From NCBI GenBank assembly GCA_046302815.1, contig JBKCHO010000115.1:1-39197 (forward strand): DNA of 39,197 nt, given 5' to 3'. The position numbers and the translations under genes are program-made. How positions within the stretch are numbered: the stretch's first letter is position 1; each line of letters opens with the position of its first letter. The notes under the pieces were generated by a model that saw nothing but the letters and a program-made list of their open reading frames with translations, was not told the DNA's origin and made no database searches. Below are positions 17,049 to 26,625 of the stretch, piece by piece. The DNA comes from JALRAP01 sp046302815 (lineage in GTDB: Bacteria > Bacteroidota > Bacteroidia > AKYH767-A > OLB10).

Positions 17049-17804
17049 TCAGCTGAGAAGCTTAGCCTTGATGTACTCCCTGTTTAAGCGTGCAATATTG
17101 GTTACACTAATCTGCTTTGGACACTCTGCTTCGCACGCCTCCGTATTGGTACAGTTACCAAAACCTTCCTTATCCATCTGCTCTACCATCTTGATGACAC
17201 GATTTTCGCGCTCGACTTGCCCCTGAGGCAATAGGGCATATTGAGAGACCTTAGCGGAGACAAACAGCATAGCAGAGGAATTTTTACATGCTGCAACACA
17301 TGCTCCGCATCCAATACACGCGGCAGATAAAAAGGCCTCATCCGCATTTTCCTTGGGCACCGGAATGGAATTGGCATCTTGAACACTACCCGTGTTTACC
17401 GACACAAAACCGCCTGCTTGCTGAATCCTATCGAAGGCAGATCGGTCCACAACCAAGTCCCTAAGAACTGGGAACGAACCAGACCTCCAAGGTTCAATTA
17501 CTATGGTGTCGCCATCCTTGAAACTACGCATGTGTAGTTGGCAAGTTGTTACGCCTTTCAGCGGACCGTGAGCCCTTCCATTGATGTACATGCTGCACAT
17601 CCCACAAATCCCCTCACGACAGTCGTGGTCGAATGCAATTGGATCTTTTCCTTGTTTGATAAGATCTTCATTAACTACATCCATCATTTCCAGGAATGAC
17701 ATGTCGGGCGATATGCCGTTGGCTTGATATGTTTCGAAATTGCCCGCAGAGGACTTGTTTTTTTGTCTCCACACCTTTAAGGTGAGTTTCATGTTTCCAC
17801 TCAT
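17049..17804 (-). CDS. sdhB: succinate dehydrogenase/fumarate reductase iron-sulfur subunit
   Basis: The electron-transfer subunit of complex II (251 residues). The [2Fe-2S] ligands are Cys62, Cys67, Cys70 and Cys88 (DCREGICGMCSM ... TTCQLHM). The C-terminal ferredoxin domain has CIGCGACVAAC (Cys163, 166, 169, 173) and Cys218, Cys224 and Cys228 (NCTNTEACEAECPKQI) for the [4Fe-4S] and [3Fe-4S] centres. It lies 21 bases after sdhA and ends the sdhCAB unit. A second ATG four codons in (MKLTLKVW) is a possible start. Confidence 0.97.
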   Translation of the reverse strand: MSGNMKLTLKVWRQKNKSSAGNFETYQANGISPDMSFLEMMDVVNEDLIKQGKDPIAFDHDCREGICGMCSMYINGRAHGPLKGVTTCQLHMRSFKDGDTIVIEPWRSGSFPVLRDLVVDRSAFDRIQQAGGFVSVNTGSVQDANSIPVPKENADEAFLSAACIGCGACVAACKNSSAMLFVSAKVSQYALLPQGQVERENRVIKMVEQMDKEGFGNCTNTEACEAECPKQISVTNIARLNREYIKAKLLS

Positions 17805-17825
17805 TTTAATATCTATTGAAGCGGT

Positions 17826-19739
17826 TTATTTATAAGAGCGCTGTGAACGCTTTACTGTTTCGTAATTCAATTCTTCCTTGTGCAGCTTGGATGGCGAGTC
17901 GACTCCCATAAACTCCCATGCGGCTACATAAGCAAAGTTTTCATCGTCGCGCAATGCCTCACCTTCGGGGGTTTGGTATTCTTCACGAAAGTGACCTCCA
18001 CATGATTCACGCCGATGGAGGGCGTCTTGCATCATCAGTTCGCCGAGTTCGATCAAATCAGCAACCCGACCAGCCTTTTCAAGGTTCTGATTCAATTCAT
18101 CTCCTGAACCTGGCACCATGATGTTTGCCCAAAAATCTTTTCGAAGCGCTTTGATCTTCTCAATACCTTCGATCAACCCCTTTTCGTTTCGAGCCATGCC
18201 ACAATGGTTCCACATGATCAAACCCAATTCTCTTTGAAAATCGTGGGATGTCTTGTTGCCCTTTACCGACAAAAGTCGATCAACCATGGATCTCACATTC
18301 TGTTCAGCAGCATCAAATTCTGGATGTTCGGTAGTAACAGGCTTACGCTCCTCACCTGCCAAATAATCTCCAATGGTGTAAGGAAGTACGAAATAACCAT
18401 CGGCAAGCCCTTGCATCAGCGCGCTTGCTCCCAAACGGTTGGCGCCATGATCGGAGAAATTCGCCTCACCACAAGCATACAAACCAGGAATGGTGGTCAT
18501 GAGGTTGTAATCAACCCACAAACCGCCCATGGTATAATGCACTGCAGGATAAATCCGCATTGGGGTTTTGTAAGGATCTTCGCCTGTGATTTGTTTGTAC
18601 ATATCAAACAGATTTCCATATCTGGCTTCAACCGCCTTTTGACCCAAACGATTGATTGCTTCGGAAAAATCCAGATAAACAGCCAATCCGCTTGCACCTA
18701 CTCCCCTGCCCTCGTCGCACATTTCTTTTGCCTTGCGTGATGCAATGTCGCGCGGTACAAGATTACCAAAGGATGGATAAATCCGCTCCAAGTAGTAATC
18801 GCGTTCATTCTCGGGGATGTCTTCTGGTCGACGGTTGTCACCCTTTTTCAATGGAACCCAAATTCTACCATCATTTCTCAAGCTTTCACTCATCAATGTG
18901 AGTTTGCTTTGATGATCTCCCGAAACAGGGATACATGTTGGGTGTATTTGTGTAAAACAAGGATTACCGAAATAAGCACCTTTCTTGTGAGCACGCCAAA
19001 TGGCTGTGGCGTTTGACCCCCGGGCATAAGTGGTCAGGTAAAACACATTTCCATAACCTCCAGTGCATAGCACTACGGCGTGAGCAGCATGGCGCTCTAT
19101 TTTTCCAGTAACCAGATCGCGTGCGATGATGCCTCTTGCTTTGCCATCTACAACAACTACATCTAACATTTCATGGCGGGTGTAGCTCTGTATTTTGCCG
19201 GCGCCGATCTGACGGTTCATGGCACTATATGCACCCAAAAGCAATTGCTGACCTGTTTGTCCTTTGGCATAAAAGGTTCTAGAAACCTGGGCACCACCGA
19301 ATGAGCGATTATCGAGCAAGCCTCCATATTCGCGCGCGAAGGGCACGCCTTGCGCTACGCATTGGTCGATGATATTCACACTTACTTGGGCAAGACGGTA
19401 TACATTGGCCTCCCTTGCTCTGTAGTCGCCGCCCTTGATGGTATCGTAAAAGAGTCGATAAACGCTGTCGCCATCATTGCGATAATTTTTTGCTGCATTA
19501 ATTCCGCCCTGCGCTGCTATACTGTGCGCGCGTCTTGGACTGTCTTGGAAACAAAAGGTCTTTACATTGTATCCCAGTTCAGCAAGGGAAGCGGCAGCTG
19601 AGGCTCCAGCCAGGCCGGTACCTACAACGATTATATCATACTTCCTTTTGTTGGCTGGGTTAACCAGCTTCAAGTTGAACTTATGACTATCCCATTTTTC
19701 CGACAAGGGTCCGGAGGGAGACTTCGAATTGAGATTCAT
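17826..19739 (-). CDS. sdhA: succinate dehydrogenase/fumarate reductase flavoprotein subunit
   Basis: The catalytic subunit of complex II, oxidising succinate to fumarate on the cytoplasmic face. The 637 residues begin with an N-terminal extension before the dinucleotide fold YDIIVVGTGLAGASAAASLAELG. The covalent-FAD and active-site region shows RRAHSIAAQGGINAAKNYRNDGDS. Further family segments are GGYGNVFYLTTYARGSNA, HPTCIPVSGDHQSKLTLMSE, YACGEANFSDHGANRLGASAL and a C-terminal HRRESCGGHFREEYQTPEGE. The length and motifs match the Bacteroidota/epsilonproteobacterial (type B) form. It is flanked by sdhC (28 bases upstream) and sdhB. Confidence 0.98.
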   Translation of the reverse strand: MNLNSKSPSGPLSEKWDSHKFNLKLVNPANKRKYDIIVVGTGLAGASAAASLAELGYNVKTFCFQDSPRRAHSIAAQGGINAAKNYRNDGDSVYRLFYDTIKGGDYRAREANVYRLAQVSVNIIDQCVAQGVPFAREYGGLLDNRSFGGAQVSRTFYAKGQTGQQLLLGAYSAMNRQIGAGKIQSYTRHEMLDVVVVDGKARGIIARDLVTGKIERHAAHAVVLCTGGYGNVFYLTTYARGSNATAIWRAHKKGAYFGNPCFTQIHPTCIPVSGDHQSKLTLMSESLRNDGRIWVPLKKGDNRRPEDIPENERDYYLERIYPSFGNLVPRDIASRKAKEMCDEGRGVGASGLAVYLDFSEAINRLGQKAVEARYGNLFDMYKQITGEDPYKTPMRIYPAVHYTMGGLWVDYNLMTTIPGLYACGEANFSDHGANRLGASALMQGLADGYFVLPYTIGDYLAGEERKPVTTEHPEFDAAEQNVRSMVDRLLSVKGNKTSHDFQRELGLIMWNHCGMARNEKGLIEGIEKIKALRKDFWANIMVPGSGDELNQNLEKAGRVADLIELGELMMQDALHRRESCGGHFREEYQTPEGEALRDDENFAYVAAWEFMGVDSPSKLHKEELNYETVKRSQRSYK

Positions 19740-19767
19740 TGGTGAGGAATATGAGCGGTTATATTAA

Positions 19768-20559
19768 TCAAGAGAAGAAAAAGAAATAAACAGGCATCGA
19801 TGCGAACAGCAAAGGAATGATGATTCCGAAAACCCATACACCAACACCACGAATCAACCCTGCGACTGAAGGATGCCTTAGGCCAAGGGTTTGGAAGGAG
19901 CTTTGAAAACCATGCAAAAGATGGTAAGCCAAGGCCATGAGACCCAAAAGATAAAGAACAACAATCCAAGTTTGCTGGAAGGCCTGCTCTACCACTGCAT
20001 ACAAATCGCGAATCACTACATGTCTAACGGGACCGCTGATGCCGTCGTTTACAACATATTCATGCGTTTTCAATCCGGGCGTAGAAGGCATGGTGTTCTT
20101 GGTAATCACTTCGCCACTCATTTCACTCACCGTGTATTCAACCCAAGCAACATCGCCGAACTTATACTTGTACCAAAAATTAGACATGTGGGTAATCAAA
20201 AACACAAGAATGATGATACCCAATACCATCATGTTGGAAGAGGCCCACGAGGATGAACCAGGCATTTTGGGCGCCCCATAAGGAACTGGACGCGCGGCCT
20301 TATTTTGCAAAGCAAGCCTGATTCCATTGATGACATGAAGAATGATTGTAGCATACAACAAATAAGATACGATTTTAATAACAGGGAAGGTGGTCATGAA
20401 AACCGAATATTGGTTGAAGGCAAGACCTTGGTCTTGCTTGAAAAGCTGGAGATTTCCGGTCGCGTGGACAATAAGGAAGGTGCATAAGAACAGTCCTGTG
20501 AGGGACATTAGAACTTTTTTGCCCACGGAGGAGTCGAGGAATCGGGTCATGGAACTCAT
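19768..20559 (-). CDS. sdhC: succinate dehydrogenase cytochrome b subunit (single large anchor)
   Basis: The membrane anchor and quinone site of complex II. The 263 residues with about five hydrophobic segments fit the single-subunit, di-haem b558 type that replaces SdhC and SdhD. Visible family features are GKKVLMSLTGLFLCTFLIVH, the haem-region His in HATGNLQLF, and YATIILHVINGIRLALQNK. A further His-containing segment is LGLMALAYHLLHGFQSSFQT. It is the first gene of sdhCAB and has a strong promoter match just upstream. This type usually works with menaquinone. Confidence 0.95.
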   Translation of the reverse strand: MSSMTRFLDSSVGKKVLMSLTGLFLCTFLIVHATGNLQLFKQDQGLAFNQYSVFMTTFPVIKIVSYLLYATIILHVINGIRLALQNKAARPVPYGAPKMPGSSSWASSNMMVLGIIILVFLITHMSNFWYKYKFGDVAWVEYTVSEMSGEVITKNTMPSTPGLKTHEYVVNDGISGPVRHVVIRDLYAVVEQAFQQTWIVVLYLLGLMALAYHLLHGFQSSFQTLGLRHPSVAGLIRGVGVWVFGIIIPLLFASMPVYFFFFS

Positions 20560-20585
20560 TGGTATCTTTTAACTTTATGAGGACG

Positions 20586-20616
20586 CAAATTTATACGGGA
20601 CAACCTTCCCTTTCAA
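20586..20616 (-). promoter_or_regulatory. Bacteroidota-type promoter of sdhCAB
   Basis: On the - strand TTG (20616-20614), a 20-base spacer, then TAAATTTG (20593-20586) match the -33/-7 consensus exactly. Transcription would start near 20580, ~20 bases before sdhC. Confidence 0.78.
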
Positions 20617-20715
20617 GAAGTTGAAGCAATTTTGTTGTTTAAGTTAAGCGGTTCAATTTCTTGACCTAATTTTACAACTAACAATCTTCAACTTTTGTTT
20701 TAAAATACGAACCAA

Positions 20716-22005
20716 ATGAAATACCATCCTATTGCAAAAGAGCTGTTTATAGAAAATCGGAAGCGTTTTGCTGCCAAAATGGAAGCCGGAGCTACTGCTA
20801 TTTTCAATTCTAACGACGAAATGCCCAGATGTGGAGATTCGAACTTCCCATTTAGGCAGCAATCGGATATATTTTACCTATCTGGTATAGACCAAGAGCA
20901 AAGCGTTCTGATTATCAGTCCAAATTGTCCGTTGCCCCAATACCGGGAAGTTCTCTTCCTGCGCAAAACAAACGAACACATTGCTGTTTGGGAGGGACAC
21001 AAGTACACAAAGGATGAGGCCAAGGCTGCCTCGGGCATCCAAACCGTTTTCTGGTTAGAGGATATGGATTCTGTGATGACTATCATCTTGAACCACAGCA
21101 CCTCTGTTTATCTCAACTTGAACGAAAATGACCGCTTTTCCTCACCAGTTCCTTATCGGGACCTACGATTCGCTCAAGATTTCCAAGAAAAACATCCTGC
21201 CACCCGAATTTGCAGATCAGCACCCATCATGGCAGAGTTGAGGTCGATAAAGTCGGAAATAGAAGTAAATGTGATGAAAGAAGCCATGCGGATAACCGAA
21301 ATGGCATTTCGTCGAGTATTGGCATTTACCAAGCCTGGCGTTATGGAATATGAGATTGAAGCAGAAATCACGCATGAATTCCTTAGAAACAGGGCCACAG
21401 GACATGCTTATACTCCCATCATTGCCTCCGGCCCATCTGCATGTGTACTTCATTACACGGAAAACAATAAAGTTTGTAAAGACGGGGATGTGATTCTGAT
21501 GGATTTCGGTGCGGAATATGCCAATTATGCTGCAGATCTGACCAGGTGCATTCCAGTAAATGGAAAATTTACCCAAAGGCAAAAGGATGTTTACAACGCT
21601 GTGCTGTGTGTTATGCGAGCTGCAACATCCATGCTAGTGCCCGGCAATACGATAGAGAATTATCACAAGGAGGTTGGTTTTGTTATGGAGCAAGAGCTGA
21701 TCGGACTAGGTTTATTAACTGCTTCCGAAGTGAAAAATCAGAATCCATCTACCCCAGCCTACAAGAAATATTTCATGCACGGCACCTCCCATTTTCTAGG
21801 TTTAGATGTCCATGACATTGGAGATAGGTATTCGCCTATGAAAGCAGGAATGGTCTTCACATGCGAACCAGGAATCTACATCCCAGAAGAAGGATTGGGT
21901 ATCCGCCTCGAGAATGATATTCTAATAACCGAAAAAGGTCAAATGGATTTGATGGCAAACATTCCTTTGGAGGCTGAGGAAATTGAATCTCTCATGACGA
22001 GATAG
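20716..22005 (+). CDS. pepP: aminopeptidase P family protein (Xaa-Pro aminopeptidase, M24B)
   Basis: A cytosolic metallopeptidase that removes N-terminal residues before proline. The 429 residues comprise an aminopeptidase P N-terminal domain (RCGDSNFPFRQQSDIFYLSG, LFLRKTNEHIAVWEG) and a pita-bread catalytic domain. The dinuclear metal ligands are visible: two Asp in LMDFGAEYANYAADLTR, the His in HGTSHFLGLDVHDIGD, and two Glu in TCEPGIYIPEEG and RLENDILITE. It is a single rightward gene, ending 6 bases before the convergent outer membrane protein gene. No terminator is visible in that gap. No signal peptide is seen. Confidence 0.95.
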   Translation: MKYHPIAKELFIENRKRFAAKMEAGATAIFNSNDEMPRCGDSNFPFRQQSDIFYLSGIDQEQSVLIISPNCPLPQYREVLFLRKTNEHIAVWEGHKYTKDEAKAASGIQTVFWLEDMDSVMTIILNHSTSVYLNLNENDRFSSPVPYRDLRFAQDFQEKHPATRICRSAPIMAELRSIKSEIEVNVMKEAMRITEMAFRRVLAFTKPGVMEYEIEAEITHEFLRNRATGHAYTPIIASGPSACVLHYTENNKVCKDGDVILMDFGAEYANYAADLTRCIPVNGKFTQRQKDVYNAVLCVMRAATSMLVPGNTIENYHKEVGFVMEQELIGLGLLTASEVKNQNPSTPAYKKYFMHGTSHFLGLDVHDIGDRYSPMKAGMVFTCEPGIYIPEEGLGIRLENDILITEKGQMDLMANIPLEAEEIESLMTR

Positions 22006-22011
22006 AGTGTC

Positions 22012-22896
22012 TTATGGGCGGTCCCCCCACCATCCACCGCCAGATTCCCTTATTTTTCTGAAAATACCAGGTTTTGATCCGGAGTGATATGTTTTTCCGA
22101 AATAATATCTGAAGGAGATACCTCCGGCTATATATACATCATTGTTGGATGGGTTTCCCCTTGCTCGTCCTTCCTTAGGGAAGTTATCACTACCTTGATG
22201 AGACAACAAAACCGCACTCATGCCACCGGGAGAATTCGCCAATTGGGTTGAGTCTGGATAAAACCCACTAACATCATCCAGATAGTCGGTAAATGTGATT
22301 CTAGGAGTTAAATCAAGCAACAATGCCATTCTTGAACTCAAACTGATCCTTGCTCCTATACCAACCATGAGTACAGTACTTGTTAGTTTGTATGGCTGGG
22401 GATAATTCCCTGTTTCTATAAATTGACCTTCCGTTCCCAAAGGTTGCAAGTCAATCTTTTCGCCATCAAGTTCGCCTGTAGGATTGAAGCTAATGACTCC
22501 AGCACCAAGAATCAATGCTGTATTGACAGGTCGAAAATCCACCGTCTTGAAAATTTCGAGGCGAAACTTCATAAAAGCCTCATAATTCGTAGTGGAAAAA
22601 GAAAGATTTCGAAGTCGTTTAAACTTGTCGTTACTTAATGCGTCGTCGCCCTCAAGTGTTCCACGAAAAAATCCAATACCAACTTCTACCCGATCTGTTA
22701 ACATAACAGTTCCTTCAATTCCATAATGCAGATTCATTAACTGCAATGGAGGTATGATGCGATCATCACTCAAGTCACCATTGTAGTAAATTGGTCCAGC
22801 AAAAACAGAAACAGACAAATCAGATTGACAAAAACCGTGTCGTTCATTAAAAAAAGCAAAGCATGTGATCAATACAAGCTTCGTAAACAATTTCAT
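22012..22896 (-). CDS. outer membrane beta-barrel protein, DUF6089-like
   Basis: Predicted outer-membrane protein of 294 residues. With the start at MKLFTKLVLITCFAF it has a normal signal peptide; an in-frame start 22 codons upstream would put charged residues before it and is less likely. The mature part shows alternating beta strands with the pattern of DUF6089 proteins: SVFAGPIYYNGDLSDD, 'H-Y-G-I-E-G-T-V', RLRNLSFSTTNYEAF, and 'A-G-G-I-S-F-R-Y-Y-F-G'. The C terminus has a short basic, Gly-rich tail. It follows gpmI by 79 bases in the same direction. The function of this barrel family is unknown. Confidence 0.8.
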   Translation of the reverse strand: MKLFTKLVLITCFAFFNERHGFCQSDLSVSVFAGPIYYNGDLSDDRIIPPLQLMNLHYGIEGTVMLTDRVEVGIGFFRGTLEGDDALSNDKFKRLRNLSFSTTNYEAFMKFRLEIFKTVDFRPVNTALILGAGVISFNPTGELDGEKIDLQPLGTEGQFIETGNYPQPYKLTSTVLMVGIGARISLSSRMALLLDLTPRITFTDYLDDVSGFYPDSTQLANSPGGMSAVLLSHQGSDNFPKEGRARGNPSNNDVYIAGGISFRYYFGKTYHSGSKPGIFRKIRESGGGWWGDRP

Positions 22897-22975
22897 AGAT
22901 AATTCAACAGCATCAACAGCATCAATGATCTTTACACAAAGTCTACGAGCTATACTTTTCATAATGGAAAATCCG

Positions 22976-24511
22976 TCATTTGTTCCACTTCAACAATTGC
23001 TTTCCGGACATCTCATCTGGCGGTACCAATCCTAAAAGATTCAATATGGTAGGAGCAATATCAGCCAGTTTTCCATCTATCATTGAGCAGCCATCATTCC
23101 TATTACTCACAAAAAAGCACGGGACGGGATTCAGGGTGTGTGCCGTATTGGGACTTCCATCAGGATTCGTCATCATATCCGCATTGCCGTGATCAGCTGT
23201 TATAATGAAATCATAACCCGACTTCAATCCTTCCCGTACTATTTCACCGACACATCGGTCGACTGTTTCCACTGCTTCAATAGCAGCATTGAGCACACCT
23301 GTATGCCCAACCATATCGGCATTAGCGAAATTGACACAAATAAAATCATAGGCAGCATTTCGAACCAAAGGAATCAACACATCCCGAAGTTCAAACGCGC
23401 TCATAGATGGTTTTAAATCATAGGTAGCAACCTTGGGTGAGGGCACCATTAAGCGATCCTCTTTGGGAAACACCTCTTCCCTACCACCTGAGAAAAAGAA
23501 TGTAACATGAGGATATTTTTCTGTCTCGGCGATACGCAACTGTGAAAGTCCCGCTGAAGAAATAACTTCGCCGAGAGTATTTCCCAAATTGTCTTTTTCA
23601 AAAACCACACGCACTCCAGAAAAAGTGGAATCATATCGTGTCATGGTCACATAATGGAGCTGAAGGGGTTTCATGCGAAATTCCGCGAACTCCTGTTGTG
23701 TAAGAACTTGGGTGATTTCGCGACATCGATCTGTCCTGAAATTGAAGCACATTACAGCATCCCCATTTTTGATGGAAACAGATCCTTTATCATTGAATTT
23801 TATAACAGCCGGCTTCACAAACTCATCTGTAACCTCTGACTTATAGGATTTCTTCAAAACATCCGTTGCAGAACCAAAAACCTCTCCTTTACCATGCACC
23901 AACAAATCATAGGCCAACTTTACTCGCTCCCAACGCTTATCACGGTCCATAGCATAATATCTTCCAATTACAGTTGCGATTTTGGCACCGTAGACTGCTA
24001 TGTTAGATTCAAGATATTCCAAATAACCTAACCCAGCTTGAGGATCCGTATCCCTTCCATCAGTGAAAGCATGAATGTAAATTTGAGAAACGCCACGGCT
24101 TGAAGCGATACGGCATAAGGCAATGAGGTGATCGACATGGGAATGAACTCCTCCATCAGAAACCAGTCCTAAAAAATGCAATGGCTTATTTTGACCGACA
24201 CAGTAATCACACAATTCTATTAGAACGGAGTTATCATCAATCTCATTATCCCTAATCGACTTGTTGATCAGTGCAAGCTCTTGATAAACCACCCGACCAG
24301 CACCAATGTTAAGATGCCCAACCTCGGAATTACCCATTTGGCCATCTGGAAGACCAACATCTTCACCACAAGTAATCAACTTGGAATGAGGTCTGGATTG
24401 GTATAAACTATCTATAAAAGGTGTACAGGCAGAGGCAACAGCATTTGCATTACTTGCAGGAGCTTCGCCCCAGCCATCCATAACAATCAAGCAAACTTTT
24501 CCAGTATTCAT
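22976..24511 (-). CDS. gpmI: 2,3-bisphosphoglycerate-independent phosphoglycerate mutase
   Basis: A glycolytic and gluconeogenic enzyme that interconverts 3- and 2-phosphoglycerate, with two Mn ions and a phosphoserine intermediate. The 511 residues show the family start KVCLIVMDGWGEAP and the catalytic Ser in GQMGNSEVGHLNIGAGRV. HVDHLIALCRIA, FTDGRDTDPQAG and RYYAMDRDKRWERV are present, and the metal-binding C-terminal segments are NADMVGHTGV and ITADHGNADMM. It starts 7 bases after the histidine kinase gene ends, so the two are cotranscribed. The pairing of a sensor kinase with gpmI is not a standard operon that I know. Confidence 0.97.
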   Translation of the reverse strand: MNTGKVCLIVMDGWGEAPASNANAVASACTPFIDSLYQSRPHSKLITCGEDVGLPDGQMGNSEVGHLNIGAGRVVYQELALINKSIRDNEIDDNSVLIELCDYCVGQNKPLHFLGLVSDGGVHSHVDHLIALCRIASSRGVSQIYIHAFTDGRDTDPQAGLGYLEYLESNIAVYGAKIATVIGRYYAMDRDKRWERVKLAYDLLVHGKGEVFGSATDVLKKSYKSEVTDEFVKPAVIKFNDKGSVSIKNGDAVMCFNFRTDRCREITQVLTQQEFAEFRMKPLQLHYVTMTRYDSTFSGVRVVFEKDNLGNTLGEVISSAGLSQLRIAETEKYPHVTFFFSGGREEVFPKEDRLMVPSPKVATYDLKPSMSAFELRDVLIPLVRNAAYDFICVNFANADMVGHTGVLNAAIEAVETVDRCVGEIVREGLKSGYDFIITADHGNADMMTNPDGSPNTAHTLNPVPCFFVSNRNDGCSMIDGKLADIAPTILNLLGLVPPDEMSGKQLLKWNK

Positions 24512-24518
24512 TAGGATA

Positions 24519-25460
24519 TCAAGCCAATGGCAAAGTTACTCTAAAAACAGCGCCAGTAGGATGGTTGTCGCCTATGGAAACCCTACCCTTATGTAAATCA
24601 ACTAGGTTTTTTACAATGTACAGCCCTAGACCCGTGCCTGTGGTACGACGAGTTTCCTCATTTCCGATGCGGTAAAATTTTCTGAAGACCGAATTTCTTT
24701 CCGAAACAGGTATACCTGGCCCAAAGTCAGAGACTGTTAAAACTAGATCCCGATTTTCACGATCCAACTGGACTTGTACCGGTTGTCCGAGTGGAGAGTA
24801 CTTATCGGCATTATCCATTAAATTCACCAAAATGGAGGTTAGGGCCATAGGGTCTCCCATCACTCGCACATCATCAGCGATGCTGTAAACAATTTTTCGT
24901 CTTCCTGTCCATTCAGTTTGCTTGTGTTGTATAACCGAATTGCAACAGTCCGAAAAATCAACTATCTCAATTGATAATTCAAAGTTTTTAGATTCAATTC
25001 TAGCAGCCATCAAAGTATCTTCAAGAAGCATGTTTATACGATCCGTTTCACTGATCGCGGCGGTAACAACCCTTCCCATTTGATCCTGATCAAGATTTCT
25101 TTTTTGAATGGTTTGCAAACCGAGCTTAATGGCTGCAAGAGGCGACTTGAACTCGTGTGTTATGGAAAGAAGAAAATTTCTTTGCTGGCGTGCCAATGCA
25201 AACTCCTTTTGAAAGGCTTGTCGAGTTTTATAAATCCCGAAGACAAGGATAGCCAGAAAAACAATTCCCTCGCCTGCAACCATCATCCATTTTTTCTCAA
25301 ATGTCGAAAAATCGCCATCAGGTAAAATCACGCTCTGACTACCATAAACAACTTTGTTAAGATCAATCAACAAATAAGCCCACCAGGAAAACTGCAACAA
25401 AACATAAATAACTAGGATGTAGAAAAAAAGTAGAGGTCGACTAAGCGATGGGGTTTTCAT
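24519..25460 (-). CDS. sensor histidine kinase
   Basis: A membrane two-component kinase of 313 residues. Two membrane segments (about 10-33 and 62-78) enclose a short extracytoplasmic loop of ~28 residues, too small for a folded sensor domain. A short linker leads to HisKA with His102 (SITHEFKSPLAAIKLG). The HATPase_c domain has an N box (LVNLMDNADKYSP), G1 (VSDFGPGIP), F (FRKFYR) and G2 (GTGLGLYIVKNL). No response regulator gene is adjacent; the nearest receiver protein is 10 kb away at 35493-35879. The gene heads a unit with gpmI. Confidence 0.93.
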   Translation of the reverse strand: MKTPSLSRPLLFFYILVIYVLLQFSWWAYLLIDLNKVVYGSQSVILPDGDFSTFEKKWMMVAGEGIVFLAILVFGIYKTRQAFQKEFALARQQRNFLLSITHEFKSPLAAIKLGLQTIQKRNLDQDQMGRVVTAAISETDRINMLLEDTLMAARIESKNFELSIEIVDFSDCCNSVIQHKQTEWTGRRKIVYSIADDVRVMGDPMALTSILVNLMDNADKYSPLGQPVQVQLDRENRDLVLTVSDFGPGIPVSERNSVFRKFYRIGNEETRRTTGTGLGLYIVKNLVDLHKGRVSIGDNHPTGAVFRVTLPLA

Positions 25461-25504
25461 GAATACGAATATTGATTTTTAGAATACATTCAATGAACAA
25501 AATC

Positions 25505-25512
25505 CAAACATA
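25505..25512 (-). promoter_or_regulatory. candidate -7 element for the kinase-gpmI unit
   Basis: TATGTTTG on the - strand fits TAnnTTTG exactly, 44 bases before the kinase start. CAA/CAAA (TTG on the - strand) occurs at spacings of 15 and 23 bases, both outside the ideal 19-21. Confidence 0.4.
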
Positions 25513-25526
25513 GAAGTTTACACCTC

Positions 25527-26600
25527 TCAAGGTTCCAAACGGAAAATCAGAGTCCGGATCAATTCGCCAACATCAGAACTAATCCGCAATAAAAAAACAC
25601 CCGAACCATCAATATTCAGTTCCATGGGAAAGACATTTTTACCCGATCTTATTGAGAGGCTGGTGGGTTCTTGTATTTGCCTGCCATTTAAGTCATATAT
25701 TGAAGCATACACAAGAATGTCCCGAGATGATTCGAGTTCAACTTGGAATACATCCATAAATGGATTGGGGTTAACAGTTACTTGTGACAGTACCCCTAGA
25801 TCCTCTAACGACCCGCAGATGTTGTAAAAAAAACAAGAGTCACCGTAAAAAAAACAGAAACTATTACTTGCCATAGCGTGAGCGCAGGAATCGAAATAAG
25901 TTCTTACTCCAGCCTTTTCCAAACAAACCAACAACTGGCTATCTCCTCTATATACTCCATCGCTACATCCTGTGTTCATAAATAGTCCACCAAAACCGGA
26001 GCTGGTTTTAAGGTAGGCCAAACCACCAGGCGAACCTACGCCTTCAATCCATTGAACCGGATCTGAAAATGGAAAAGAAACGGAACGGAGTTCAAATAAA
26101 GATCGGGGACCGGCAGTTGTACTAATCGTGAAAATTGTATCTACGAAATATTGCCCAGCTGGATGGATTCCAGAAAAAGGAGTGAAATCAAGTTGAACAA
26201 TATCTCCTTGATTCAAAGAGAAGTCATACATCAGCAGCTCATTTGAAAAATCATTGGGCATAAAATAAACTTCCCGTGACACCGTATCCTCCCGGAGGTA
26301 TCCGAAACGGCAAGGCACGAAACCAGTCCATAACTCCAGATTGTCTACAATTGTATAGTCGAATCCATTAATAACGGTATCCCCTACTGTTTCCAAACGA
26401 CTGTACTGCGTTATCCATTGATAGTCGCATGTAGTTGCAACCGTTTGATCCGTTCTAACTGGAATCCAATTACCTGTATAATGCCACACATTGGAAACCG
26501 AATCAAGAATGGGGTGATAAGTTTGGGCGTTAGCCTTTGAAATCATACCAAGAAAAAAAAAGACAAGCAATGGTAGGCGCATGTTAAAGAGATTTTTCAT
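25527..26600 (-). CDS. secreted protein with type A T9SS sorting domain
   Basis: A predicted cell-surface or extracellular protein of 357 residues. The start at MKNLFNMRLPLLVFFFLG gives a signal peptide ending near ANAQ; an ATG eight codons upstream is also in frame. The central ~230 residues (WHYTGNWIP, YSRLETVGDTVINGFDY, VQWIEGVGSPGGLAYL) resemble uncharacterised T9SS cargo. The pattern of 'W-I-E-G-V-G-S' followed by a C-rich segment is common in such proteins. The last ~80 residues form the type A sorting domain: VTVNPNPFMDVFQVE, ASIYDLNGRQI, and a closing 'G-V-F-L-L-R-I' strand. It lies 25 bases after the MmcQ/YjbR gene. The cargo's activity is not known. Confidence 0.88.
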   Translation of the reverse strand: MKNLFNMRLPLLVFFFLGMISKANAQTYHPILDSVSNVWHYTGNWIPVRTDQTVATTCDYQWITQYSRLETVGDTVINGFDYTIVDNLELWTGFVPCRFGYLREDTVSREVYFMPNDFSNELLMYDFSLNQGDIVQLDFTPFSGIHPAGQYFVDTIFTISTTAGPRSLFELRSVSFPFSDPVQWIEGVGSPGGLAYLKTSSGFGGLFMNTGCSDGVYRGDSQLLVCLEKAGVRTYFDSCAHAMASNSFCFFYGDSCFFYNICGSLEDLGVLSQVTVNPNPFMDVFQVELESSRDILVYASIYDLNGRQIQEPTSLSIRSGKNVFPMELNIDGSGVFLLRISSDVGELIRTLIFRLEP

Positions 26601-26625
26601 TAAAGATAGGGCTTGACATTTCAAA

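Noticed and set aside
22897..22962. 22-residue N-terminal extension of the DUF6089-like barrel
   Set aside because: It places charged, non-signal residues before a typical signal peptide, and overlaps sequence just after gpmI that looks non-coding.
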